Both the position numbers and the translations under genes were made by a program. Below, in pieces: positions 34,680-42,264 of a stretch of DNA of 64,000 bases. Within the stretch, counting starts at the first letter, position 1. The number at the start of each line of letters is the position of its first letter. Origin of the DNA: Palsa-504 sp963822765 (lineage in GTDB: Bacteria; Actinomycetota; Actinomycetes; Streptosporangiales; Streptosporangiaceae); contig CAWGJL010000054.1 in NCBI GenBank assembly GCA_963822765.1, positions 186,001 through 250,000 on the forward strand, in the 5' to 3' direction. The notes under the pieces were generated by a model. That model made no database searches. It had not been told where the DNA came from and saw only the letters and a list, made by a program, of their open reading frames with translations.

Positions 34680-36038
34680 TCATGGCTGCTCCTTGTGGTT
34701 CCTTTTCCGGAGGATGGCCTTGATCCGACCGGCGCGTTCGGCGACGCGGGCCTCCTGGCCATGCCCCGACGGCTCGTAGTAGACGCGGTCCGCCACCGGA
34801 TCGGGAGCGTAGCGCTGCGCGACGATGCCGTCATCGAAGTCGTGCGGGTAGAGGTAGCCCTCACCGTGGCCGACCTTGCCCGCCCCAGGATAGTGCGCAT
34901 CACGCAGGTGCGAGGGCACGGCTCCGATTAGCCCGTTCCGCACGTCGGCGCCGGCCGCGTTGATCGCCTTGATCACGGCGTTGGACTTGGGCGCGAGCGA
35001 GATGTGGATGACCGCCTGGGCCAGGTTGATCCGGGCCTCGGGCAGCCCGATGAACTCGACGGCCTGCGCGGCGGCGACCGCGGTCAGTAGCGCGGTCGGA
35101 TCGGCCATGCCCACGTCCTCGCTGGCGTGCACGACGAGCCGCCGGGCGATGAACCGCGGGTCCTCCCCCGCTTCGATCATCCGGGCCAGGTAGTGCAGCG
35201 CCGCGTCGACGTCGCTGCCCCGCAGGGACTTGATGAACGCGCTGATCACGTCGTAGTGCTGGTCGCCGTCGCGGTCGTAGCGGACCGCGGCCCGGTCCAC
35301 CGCGCGCTCGAGCGTCGCGACGTCGATGCGGTGGCCTTCGCTCTGGCCGAGGGCAGCCGCCTCCAGGTAGGTGAGCGCGCGGCGGGCGTCGCCGCCCGCC
35401 AGCCTGATGAGGTGCTCTTGCGCCGCTTCGTCGAGCGTGACGGTGCCGCCGAGGCCGCGCGGTTCTTGGACCGCTCGCTGGATGACTTCGCGGATGTCGT
35501 CGTCGGACAGCGGCTGCAGGGTGAGCAGCAGCGACCGGGACAGCAGCGGCGAGACCACCGAGAAGAACGGGTTCTCGGTGGTAGCGCCGATGAACGAGAC
35601 CCAGCGGTTCTCCACCGCCGGGAGCAGCGCGTCCTGCTGGGTCTTGGAGAACCGGTGCACCTCATCGATGAACAGCACGGTCTGCGTGCCGCTCATGCCC
35701 AGGGTGCGGCGGGCCGCGTCAACCGCCGCGCGCACGTCCTTGACCCCGGCGCTGACCGCCGAGAGTTCGACGAAGCGGCGCTTGGTCACCTGGCTGACGA
35801 CGTACGCCATGGTGGTCTTGCCGGTGCCAGGCGGGCCCCACAACAGCAACGACATGGGCGCGTCATTGTCGATCAGCTTGCGGAACGGCGTGCCGGCGCT
35901 GGTCAGGTGGCGTTGCCCGATCACCTCGTCCAGGGTGCGCGGGCGCATCCGGACGGCGAGCGGCGCGGCCGCCCGGGCGGCTGTCTCCTCCGCCTCGTCG
36001 AACAGGCTCTCGGACTGGCCTGCGTCTGCTCCGGACAT
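34680..36038 (-). CDS. rarA: Replication-associated recombination protein A
   Basis: This 452-residue AAA+ clamp-loader-like ATPase (RarA/MgsA) acts at stalled forks. Walker A GPPGTGKTT is near 69-77, Walker B LFIDEVHRF near 121, sensor 1 GATTENPFF, and a tetramerising C-terminal domain contains YPGAGKVGHGEGYLYPHDF. GGGAG precedes the ATG. Upstream, TATAAC is a candidate -10 and two DnaA boxes lie just beyond, so expression may follow initiator level. Confidence 0.93.
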   Translation of the reverse strand: MSGADAGQSESLFDEAEETAARAAAPLAVRMRPRTLDEVIGQRHLTSAGTPFRKLIDNDAPMSLLLWGPPGTGKTTMAYVVSQVTKRRFVELSAVSAGVKDVRAAVDAARRTLGMSGTQTVLFIDEVHRFSKTQQDALLPAVENRWVSFIGATTENPFFSVVSPLLSRSLLLTLQPLSDDDIREVIQRAVQEPRGLGGTVTLDEAAQEHLIRLAGGDARRALTYLEAAALGQSEGHRIDVATLERAVDRAAVRYDRDGDQHYDVISAFIKSLRGSDVDAALHYLARMIEAGEDPRFIARRLVVHASEDVGMADPTALLTAVAAAQAVEFIGLPEARINLAQAVIHISLAPKSNAVIKAINAAGADVRNGLIGAVPSHLRDAHYPGAGKVGHGEGYLYPHDFDDGIVAQRYAPDPVADRVYYEPSGHGQEARVAERAGRIKAILRKRNHKEQP

Positions 36039-36094
36039 CTCCCGACCTTATCTCGGCTCGCTGTTATACCACGCCGACGATCCTCGAGGCGCGG

Positions 36095-36134
36095 TTATCC
36101 ACAGGCGAATGCCTGCAGGCCTAGGTTATCCACA
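36095..36134 (+). promoter_or_regulatory. Two perfect DnaA boxes upstream of rarA
   Basis: TTATCCACA occurs at 36095-36103 and 36126-36134 in the same orientation, 31 bp apart (about three helical turns), each embedded in GGTTATCCACAGG. They lie in the 138-bp gap between rarA (minus) and the AbiEi-like gene (plus), just upstream of the likely rarA promoter. No dnaA, dnaN or long box cluster is present, so this is not oriC. DnaA-dependent regulation or titration is the likely role. Confidence 0.75.
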
Positions 36135-36176
36135 GGTTTTCAGGCTCTGGACGGTGCGGCCGCGCGGGTCTGGAGC

Positions 36177-37151
36177 ATGGCTTTCGTGTCAGCCAAACCA
36201 TCTTCGCCGTCTCGCGCGTTGCTGGTGAGCCAGAGCAACGCCATCGCCCGGCGCCAGAGTGCGAGCTCCGGCATCGATCCGCGCGCCATGCGCAGCAGCG
36301 TGAGAAACGGCAGATGGCAGCGACTTCAGCGGGGTGTATACGCAACCTTCTCCGGGGAGCCGACGCGGGAGACAACTCTTTGGGCCGCCCTGCTCCGGGC
36401 CGGGCCTGGTGCCGTTCTGAGCCACCAGACGGCAGCCGAGCGGCACGGCCTGATGGACGAGCCAAGCTCGCTGATCAGCATCACGGTCCCGGCGTCCCGG
36501 CATCCCGCACAGGTGAAGATCCCAGGGGTTATCGTTCGCCGGTCAGACGCCATCCTGCGGACCAGGCACCCAGCCATGAGTCCGCCGTGCACCCGGGTAG
36601 AAGACACGGTGCTGGACCTCATCCAGATCGCGGCTAGCTTCGACGACGCGTACGCGTGGATCTGCCGGGCCATCGGTCGCCGGCGCACCACCGCCAATCG
36701 GATCGCTGTTGCCATGGCCGCGCGCAAGAAGATGCGCTGGCGCCGGGAGATCGCGCTCGCGCTCGGCGACGCCGCCGATGGCGCGTTGTCTGTGCTGGAG
36801 TACCGCTACGTACACCGGGTGGAACGCCCGCACGGGTTGCCCGCAGCCCGTCGGCAGGCACGGATCCGGCAAGACTCGGGCAACAGGTACCTCGACAACC
36901 TCTACGAGGGGTTCGGGGTGTGCGTAGAACTCGACGGGACCGCCGCGCACCCAGCTGACGAGCAATGGCGCGACAAGCGCCGGGACACCGCCAATACTGT
37001 CGGCGGCATCATCACGCTCAGGTTCGGGTTGCTCGATCTAGGCGAACACCGATGCGAGACTGCGAGCGCGGTAGCTACCCTGCTGCGCCGTTATGGCTGG
37101 ACGGGCTCCCTTCGCGCTTGCGGGCCCGGGTGCACCGCAGCGCTTCCATGA
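36177..37151 (+). CDS. AbiEi-like winged-helix / DUF559 nuclease-fold protein
   Basis: The product is 324 residues. An N-terminal winged-helix region resembles AbiEi antitoxin-type proteins (RNGRWQRLQRGVYATFSGEP, TTLWAALLRAGPGAVLSHQT, AAERHGL). The C-terminal part has a Vsr/DUF559-like nuclease core: VCVELDGTAAHPADEQWRDK-RRD and ITLRFGLLDL. No partner toxin gene adjoins it. The type is common and scattered in actinobacterial genomes. The ATG at 36177 follows TGGAGC. The stop lies inside a palindromic repeat, and codon usage is slightly less GC-biased than in the flanking housekeeping genes, suggesting insertion between rarA and aspS. Confidence 0.75.
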   Translation: MAFVSAKPSSPSRALLVSQSNAIARRQSASSGIDPRAMRSSVRNGRWQRLQRGVYATFSGEPTRETTLWAALLRAGPGAVLSHQTAAERHGLMDEPSSLISITVPASRHPAQVKIPGVIVRRSDAILRTRHPAMSPPCTRVEDTVLDLIQIAASFDDAYAWICRAIGRRRTTANRIAVAMAARKKMRWRREIALALGDAADGALSVLEYRYVHRVERPHGLPAARRQARIRQDSGNRYLDNLYEGFGVCVELDGTAAHPADEQWRDKRRDTANTVGGIITLRFGLLDLGEHRCETASAVATLLRRYGWTGSLRACGPGCTAALP

Positions 37152-37199
37152 TCATGGCCAGAATTGGGCCGTATTTGGCACGAACTGGCCACGATCATG
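37148..37199. repeat. Nested palindromic element, copy 2 (holds two stop codons)
   Basis: Arms TGATCATGGCCAG (37149-37161) and CTGGCCACGATCA (37185-37197) pair with one mismatch. The middle carries TGGGC-x-GTATTTG as in the reverse complement of copy 1 at 1-54. The left arm contains the TGA stop (37149-37151) of the plus-strand gene and the right arm the stop (37195-37197) of aspS on the minus strand. It probably works as a bidirectional terminator; no T-tract is present. Confidence 0.7.
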
Positions 37200-38937
37200 A
37201 AGGTGGCGGGGTGGGCTGGGCGTCGATGCCGGCTTCGCGGCGCTGGGCTTTTGTGATGGGGGTGGGGGCGCCGGTTAGGGGGTCCAGGCCGCTGGCGGCT
37301 TTGGGGAAGGCGATCACGTCGCGGATGGTGGGGGCGCCGGCCAGCAGCATGCACACCCGGTCCCAGCCGAAGGCGATGCCGCCGTGCGGCGGGGGCCCGT
37401 ACTTGAACGCGTCGAGCAGGAACCCGAACTGGGAGCGCGCCTCGGCGGGCGAGAGGCCGATCACGTCGAACACGGCCTGCTGCATCGCGGACTGGTGGAT
37501 CCGGATGGAGCCGCCGCCGATCTCGTACCCGTTGCACACGATGTCGTAGGCGTCGGCCAGCGCGCCGCCGGGCTCGGCGACGAACTTGTCGGCCCATTCG
37601 GGCAGCGGCGCCGTGAACGGGTGGTGCACCGAGGTCCAGCCGCCCTCGCTGTCCTCCTCGAACATCGGCGCGTCCACCACCCACAGGAACGACCACGCGG
37701 ATTCGTCGATCAGGTCGCAGGCGCGCCCGATCTCCAGCCGCGCCGCGCCGAGCAGTTCCCGGGCGGCCGAGGCGGGGCCCGCAGCGAAGAACACGCAGTC
37801 GCCCGGGCCGGCGCCGGTGGCACCGGACAGCCCGGACCGTTCGGCTTCGGACAGGTTCTTGGCCACCGGGCCGGTGATCTCGCCGTCCGGGCTGATCAGG
37901 GCGTAGGCCAGGCCCCGGGCGCCCCGGGACCGGGCCCACTCCTGCCACTGGTCCAGCTCGCGCCGGGACTGCGACGCGCCGCCGGGCATGACCACGGCCC
38001 CTACGTACGGGGCCTGGAAGACCCGGAACTGGGTGCCGGCAAAGTACGCGGTCAGGTCGGTGAGCTCGCAGCCGAAGCGCAGATCGGGCTTGTCCGAGCC
38101 GAACCGGGCCATCGCGTCCGCGTAGGTCATCCGGGGCAGCGGCCTGGGCACCTGATAGCCGGCCAGCTCGGACCACAGCAACGCGACGATGTCCTCGGCG
38201 ATGTCGATGACGTCCTGCCGGGTGACGAACGACATCTCGATGTCGATCTGGGTGAACTCGGGCTGCCGGTCCTTGCGGAAGTCCTCGTCCCGGAAGCACC
38301 GGGCCAGCTGGTAGTACCGCTCCAGGCCGCCGACCATGAGCAGCTGCTTGAACAGCTGGGGCGACTGCGGCAGCGCGTACCAGTTGCCCGGGCGCAGCCG
38401 GACCGGAACCAGGAAGTCGCGCGCGCCCTCCGGCGTCGAGCGGGTCAGGTACGGGGTCTCGACGTTGACGAACCGGTGCTCGCGCATCACGTCGGACAGC
38501 AGGTAGGCGGCCTGCGACCGGACGCGCAGCGCACGCGAGGTGTCCTCGCGCCTGATGTCCAGGTACCGGTACTTGAGGCGGATGTCCTCGCTGACCTCGG
38601 TGGAGCCCTCGACCGGGAACGGCAGCGGGTCGGCCTCGCTGAGCACCTCGACCTCGTCCGCGGCCACCTCTATGTCCCCGGTGGGCAGCTCCGGGTTCTC
38701 GTTCCCGGCCGGGCGCTGCCGGACCGTTCCGGTCACCAGCACGCAGAACTCGGCCCGCAGCTCGTGACCCACTGCTTCCTCGCCGCGCCACACGACCTGG
38801 ACCACGCCGCTCGCGTCCCGCAGGTCGATGAACACCACGCCGCCATGGTCACGGCGCCGGGCCACCCAGCCGGCCAGGGCCACGTGCTCTCCCGCGTGCG
38901 ACGCCCGCAGCGTCCCCGCCTCATGGGTGCGGATCAT
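37195..38937 (-). CDS. aspS: Aspartyl-tRNA synthetase
   Basis: This 580-residue class IIb synthetase has an N-terminal OB-fold anticodon domain (VALAGWVARRRDHGGVVFIDLRD), motif 1 (MREHRFVNVETPYL), motif 2 (RCFRDEDFRKDRQPEFTQID), the bacterial GAD insertion (~280-410) and motif 3 (GGIAFGWDRVCMLL). Length and insertion are of the bacterial type, which in actinobacteria is usually non-discriminating with GatCAB. hisS, its usual neighbour, is absent. It is likely co-transcribed after the MBL-fold gene 70 nt upstream. Confidence 0.95.
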   Translation of the reverse strand: MIRTHEAGTLRASHAGEHVALAGWVARRRDHGGVVFIDLRDASGVVQVVWRGEEAVGHELRAEFCVLVTGTVRQRPAGNENPELPTGDIEVAADEVEVLSEADPLPFPVEGSTEVSEDIRLKYRYLDIRREDTSRALRVRSQAAYLLSDVMREHRFVNVETPYLTRSTPEGARDFLVPVRLRPGNWYALPQSPQLFKQLLMVGGLERYYQLARCFRDEDFRKDRQPEFTQIDIEMSFVTRQDVIDIAEDIVALLWSELAGYQVPRPLPRMTYADAMARFGSDKPDLRFGCELTDLTAYFAGTQFRVFQAPYVGAVVMPGGASQSRRELDQWQEWARSRGARGLAYALISPDGEITGPVAKNLSEAERSGLSGATGAGPGDCVFFAAGPASAARELLGAARLEIGRACDLIDESAWSFLWVVDAPMFEEDSEGGWTSVHHPFTAPLPEWADKFVAEPGGALADAYDIVCNGYEIGGGSIRIHQSAMQQAVFDVIGLSPAEARSQFGFLLDAFKYGPPPHGGIAFGWDRVCMLLAGAPTIRDVIAFPKAASGLDPLTGAPTPITKAQRREAGIDAQPTPPPS

Positions 38938-39006
38938 CGCGTACTTCCCCTCTGCTCATGGTCAGAATCATTTATCCGAACGAACCGGGCCGCGGGCTGC
39001 CCTGCC

Positions 39007-39735
39007 TCATATCCCGCGGGCCGGACCTGACTCGGGCGCGAGCCCGGACAGGAACGGATTGGTGCGGCGCTCGGCCCCGATGGTGGTCTGCGGCCCGTGA
39101 CCGGACAGGACCAGGGTCTCATCCGGCAGGGTCAGGCAGACCCGGGCCAGGCTGCGCAGGATTGTCGGGTAGTCCCCGCCGGGCAGGTCGGTCCGCCCGA
39201 TCGAGCCCGCGAACAACAGATCACCGGAAAACAAGACGTCTTCAGGGGAGTCTATTTTGCTTTTGGCGCCTGCCGTAATCTGCTCTTCGAGCGGCAACCG
39301 GAATGTCACCGAGCCTTCGGTATGACCGGGCGCGTGATTGACGACGATCTGTAGTCCCACGAGGCTCACTGTCATCCCGTCGGCGAGTTCTTTGACGTCA
39401 TCCGGCTCGGTGAATTCCAGCCCGCCGAACAGTTCCTGTCCTATACCGAGCGGGAAACCGCGGCCCGGATCACTGAGCAATGCACGGTCGGCGGGGTGGA
39501 TATACGCGGGGATGCCCCGGGCGCCGCATACCGGTGCGACTGACCACACGTGGTCGATATGACCGTGCGTGAGCAGGACCGCGGCCGGGCTGAGCCGGTG
39601 CTCGGCGAGAATCTCCTCGATCCCGCGCTCGGCTTCCTGGCCCGGGTCGATGATCACGCACTGCTCGCCGGGAGCGGTCGCGACGATATAACAGTTCGCG
39701 GCGAACGACCCTGCTGGGAACCCTGCGACGAGCAC
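39007..39735 (-). CDS. MBL-fold metallo-hydrolase (glyoxalase II-like)
   Basis: The product is 242 residues with the metallo-beta-lactamase fold. THGHIDHVW (HxHxDH) is near 56-64, a third His is in HAPGHTEGS, an Asp in LFSGDLLFAGSIGRTD, and a His in VLSGHGPQT, a complete dinuclear zinc site. It resembles actinobacterial hydroxyacylglutathione hydrolase-like proteins in the relA-hisS-aspS neighbourhood. The substrate is unknown. GTG at 39735 is the start. Confidence 0.9.
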   Translation of the reverse strand: MLVAGFPAGSFAANCYIVATAPGEQCVIIDPGQEAERGIEEILAEHRLSPAAVLLTHGHIDHVWSVAPVCGARGIPAYIHPADRALLSDPGRGFPLGIGQELFGGLEFTEPDDVKELADGMTVSLVGLQIVVNHAPGHTEGSVTFRLPLEEQITAGAKSKIDSPEDVLFSGDLLFAGSIGRTDLPGGDYPTILRSLARVCLTLPDETLVLSGHGPQTTIGAERRTNPFLSGLAPESGPARGI

Positions 39736-39858
39736 AACCGTCCTTTCTCACGGTACGGTGTCTCAGGCTACCGAGGTGACCGCATGGCGGCGAACCGATA
39801 ACGAAGGGTACCGATCCCGGCATCTGGAAGGTACGATTCGCGAGCGATCGCGAATTAT

Positions 39859-39886
39859 GCGGGGGTTCGGGGGGTCGTCCCCCGAG
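39859..39886. repeat. TCGTCCCCC G-rich hairpin, copy 1
   Basis: GCGGGGGTTCGGGGGGTCGTCCCCCGAG forms a tight stem (CGGGGG/CCCCCG around TCGT). Two further copies are at 42167-42194 (opposite orientation) and 62351-62380. This copy lies in the 258-bp gap between the divergent MBL and cyclophilin genes, which is not a place for a simple terminator. The rest of that gap shows no gene. Confidence 0.7.
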
Positions 39887-39993
39887 CCGCGCCAGCCATG
39901 TTCCGGGATCAACGGTATACGGGTTCGTTGGCCTGCCACCCGTGAATACCAGCGGTAGTCAGATAACGCAACAGGCCAAGGAGGATACGACCG

Positions 39994-40872
39994 GTGGCGG
40001 GTAACAGCGAACGCCAGCGCAGGCAAGCCAGGGAGAAGCACCGTCGTCAGCAGGAGTTGCGGCTCGCCAGACAGCGCCAGCTCCGCAAGCGCTGGTTGAC
40101 CGGGTTCAGCGCCGTGGTGGCGGCGGGACTGCTCGCCGGGCTGCTCGTGGCATTCCTCCCGAGCGGTAACGGCAAGAAGCCGCCGGCCGCAGCCAGCAAG
40201 TCGCCCTCCGCTTCCGCCTCCGCATCGGCGACGACATCGGCCGCCACGGTGGCCGAGCCTGCGCATCACTGCACCTACACCACGGCTACCCCGGTCTCGA
40301 AAAAGGTCGGCCTTCCGCCCGCCACCCCGGACTTCGCCGCCAGCTACCAGGCGACGATCAACACCAACCTGGGCCCGATCAGCGTCAGCCTGCTCAATGA
40401 CAAGGCGACCTGCACGGTCAATTCGTTCATCCACCTCGCGCAGACGGGCTTCTTCAACAACACCCAGTGCCACCGGCTGCTGACCAGCGGTATTTACGTG
40501 CTGCAGTGCGGCGACGCTTACGCTACGGCCAGCACCAAGCTGGATTGCAGCACCACCAGCACGGTCGGTACCGGGACGCCGGGCTACGAATACGCCAGCG
40601 AGAATCTCACCGGCGCCAAATACCCGGCGGGAACGGTCGCGATGGCGAACGGAGGCACCGCGACCAGCAACGGCAGCCAGTTCTTCATCGTGTACAAGGA
40701 CAGCAGTTCCGGGCTGGGAACCTCCTATACACCCTTCGCCACGGTTTCATCTGGATTGAATATCATCCAGAATGTGGCAAAGGACGGAACCTCGTGTACA
40801 TATCCTCAGGCCGGCGGCGGCGTTCCGAAGGAGAAGGTCATCATCGACAGCGTGACGATTAAGAAGACCTGA
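39994..40872 (+). CDS. Membrane-anchored cyclophilin-type peptidyl-prolyl isomerase
   Basis: The product is 292 residues. A basic cytoplasmic head (about 1-33), one transmembrane helix (35-54, LTGFSAVVAAGLLAGLLVAFL), and a Lys/Ser/Ala-rich linker lead to a cyclophilin domain (~105-290) with FNNTQCHRL and NGGTATSNGSQFFIVYKD (substrate-binding Gln-Phe-Phe). The domain thus sits outside the membrane and probably folds secreted proteins. AAGGAGG lies 11 nt before the GTG. Confidence 0.92.
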   Translation: MAGNSERQRRQAREKHRRQQELRLARQRQLRKRWLTGFSAVVAAGLLAGLLVAFLPSGNGKKPPAAASKSPSASASASATTSAATVAEPAHHCTYTTATPVSKKVGLPPATPDFAASYQATINTNLGPISVSLLNDKATCTVNSFIHLAQTGFFNNTQCHRLLTSGIYVLQCGDAYATASTKLDCSTTSTVGTGTPGYEYASENLTGAKYPAGTVAMANGGTATSNGSQFFIVYKDSSSGLGTSYTPFATVSSGLNIIQNVAKDGTSCTYPQAGGGVPKEKVIIDSVTIKKT

Positions 40873-40898
40873 CGAGGAAGACACGCAGGAGGTTCGCC

Positions 40899-42137
40899 GT
40901 GAGCACCGCTGACCATCCGTGGGGCAGGGTAGACGCCGACGGGACGGTCTATGTCCGTACTGCCGATGGCGAGCGGGTGATCGGATCCTGGCAGGCAGGC
41001 AGCCCGGAGGAGGCCGTGGCCTTCTACCAGCGTAAGTACGAGGCGCTGGAGACCGAGGTGGTTCTGCTCGAACAGCGGATCAGCGCCACCGACATGGCGC
41101 CCGCCCAGGCCGCGGCGACCGTCCAGCGTCTGCTCGGCAGCATCAGCGATGCCAACGCGCTCGGTGACCTCGACGGCCTGCGAACCCGCCTGGAGCGGCT
41201 GACCGAGGATGTCGGCCACCGCCGCGAGGAGGTCAAGGCGGCCCGCGAGCAGGCCCGGGTGCAGGCCAAGCAGATCAAGGAGCGGATCGTCACCGAGGCC
41301 GAGCAGATCGCCGCCGAGGCCACGCACTGGAAGAGCAGCGGCGAGCGGATGCGCGAGCTGCTCGAGGAGTGGAAGGCGGCCCCGCACGCCGACCGGGCCG
41401 CCGAGGCGCTGCTGTGGAAGCGGCTGTCCGCGGCGCGTAACGCGTTCACCAAGCGGCGCAAGGCCTTCTTCGCCACCCTGGAAGCAGAGCGGGAGGACGT
41501 GAAGGCCCGCAAGGACCAGCTATGCGCCGAGGCCGAGGCATTGTCCGGTTCGACCGACTGGGGCCCGACCACCAGCGCGTTCCGCGAGCTGATGAACAAG
41601 TGGAAGGCCGCCGGGCGGGCCGACCGCGAGGCCGAGACCGAGCTGTGGAAGCGCTTCCGGGCCGCCCAGGACAAGTTCTTCACCGCGCGGTCCGAGGTGT
41701 TCTCGGCCAAGGACGCCGCGCTGCGTGAGCACGGGGAGGCCAAGCAGCAGCTGCTGGACCAGGCTCAGGCGCTGCTGCCGGTGACCGATATCCGCGCCGC
41801 CCGGTCCGCGTTGCGCGGCATCCAGGAGCGCTGGGAGCAGATCGGCGCCGTGCCGCGGGATTCACGCGAGCACCTGGAGTCGGGGCTGCGTCGCGTAGAG
41901 GAGGCGATCCGCAAGGCCGAGGAGGCGCAGTGGCGCCGCTCCAACCCCGAGGCACTGGCCCGGGCCGAGGGCACGGTCGCGCAGCTGCGCTCGACCATCG
42001 CCCAGCTGGAGGAGCAGCTGACCAAGGCGCGAGACCGGGGCGACGACCGAGCCGCGAGCAATGCCGAGGAAGCCCTCACCGCCCGCCGCGCCTGGCTGGA
42101 AGAAGCCGAGCACACGCTGGCTGAGTTTTCCAGCTAG
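40899..42137 (+). CDS. DUF349 domain protein
   Basis: The product is 412 residues, nearly all helical, with three to four DUF349 units recognisable by W-K-x-A/W-x-R patterns (LLEEWKAAPHADRAAEALLWKR; LMNKWKAAGRADREAETELW; IQERWEQIGAVPRDSREHLE). Long charged coiled-coil helices link them. The function is unproven; relatives are linked to RNA/ribosome processes. It follows the cyclophilin gene by 26 nt, faces relA as in many actinobacteria, and starts with GTG after AGGAGG. Confidence 0.88.
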   Translation: MSTADHPWGRVDADGTVYVRTADGERVIGSWQAGSPEEAVAFYQRKYEALETEVVLLEQRISATDMAPAQAAATVQRLLGSISDANALGDLDGLRTRLERLTEDVGHRREEVKAAREQARVQAKQIKERIVTEAEQIAAEATHWKSSGERMRELLEEWKAAPHADRAAEALLWKRLSAARNAFTKRRKAFFATLEAEREDVKARKDQLCAEAEALSGSTDWGPTTSAFRELMNKWKAAGRADREAETELWKRFRAAQDKFFTARSEVFSAKDAALREHGEAKQQLLDQAQALLPVTDIRAARSALRGIQERWEQIGAVPRDSREHLESGLRRVEEAIRKAEEAQWRRSNPEALARAEGTVAQLRSTIAQLEEQLTKARDRGDDRAASNAEEALTARRAWLEEAEHTLAEFSS

Positions 42138-42166
42138 CGGAGCTAGCTCGCGGGGGCTGTGTTTGT

Positions 42167-42251
42167 CCAGGGGGACGACCCCCTGGAACCCCCGCATTGC
42201 CCGCTGGGCTTCTCGCCGTAGTACCACGCGGGCGGGGGGCCGTCGGCCCCC
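42167..42251. terminator. Double G/C hairpin between DUF349 and relA
   Basis: Two strong stems fill the convergent gap: CCAGGGGG-ACGA-CCCCCTGG (42167-42186), copy 2 of the TCGTCCCCC family in reverse orientation, and GGGGGC-CGTCG-GCCCCC (42235-42251). There is no U-tract, as is usual for GC-rich actinobacterial terminators. They would stop both transcripts. Confidence 0.65.
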
Positions 42252-42264
42252 GCGCCCGCGCGGG

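Noticed and set aside
36039..36176. Chromosomal origin of replication
   Set aside because: Two DnaA boxes are present but there is no box cluster, AT-rich unwinding region, dnaA or dnaN.
42138..42264. Small RNA gene between DUF349 and relA
   Set aside because: The hairpins match a repeat family and a convergent terminator; no promoter was seen.
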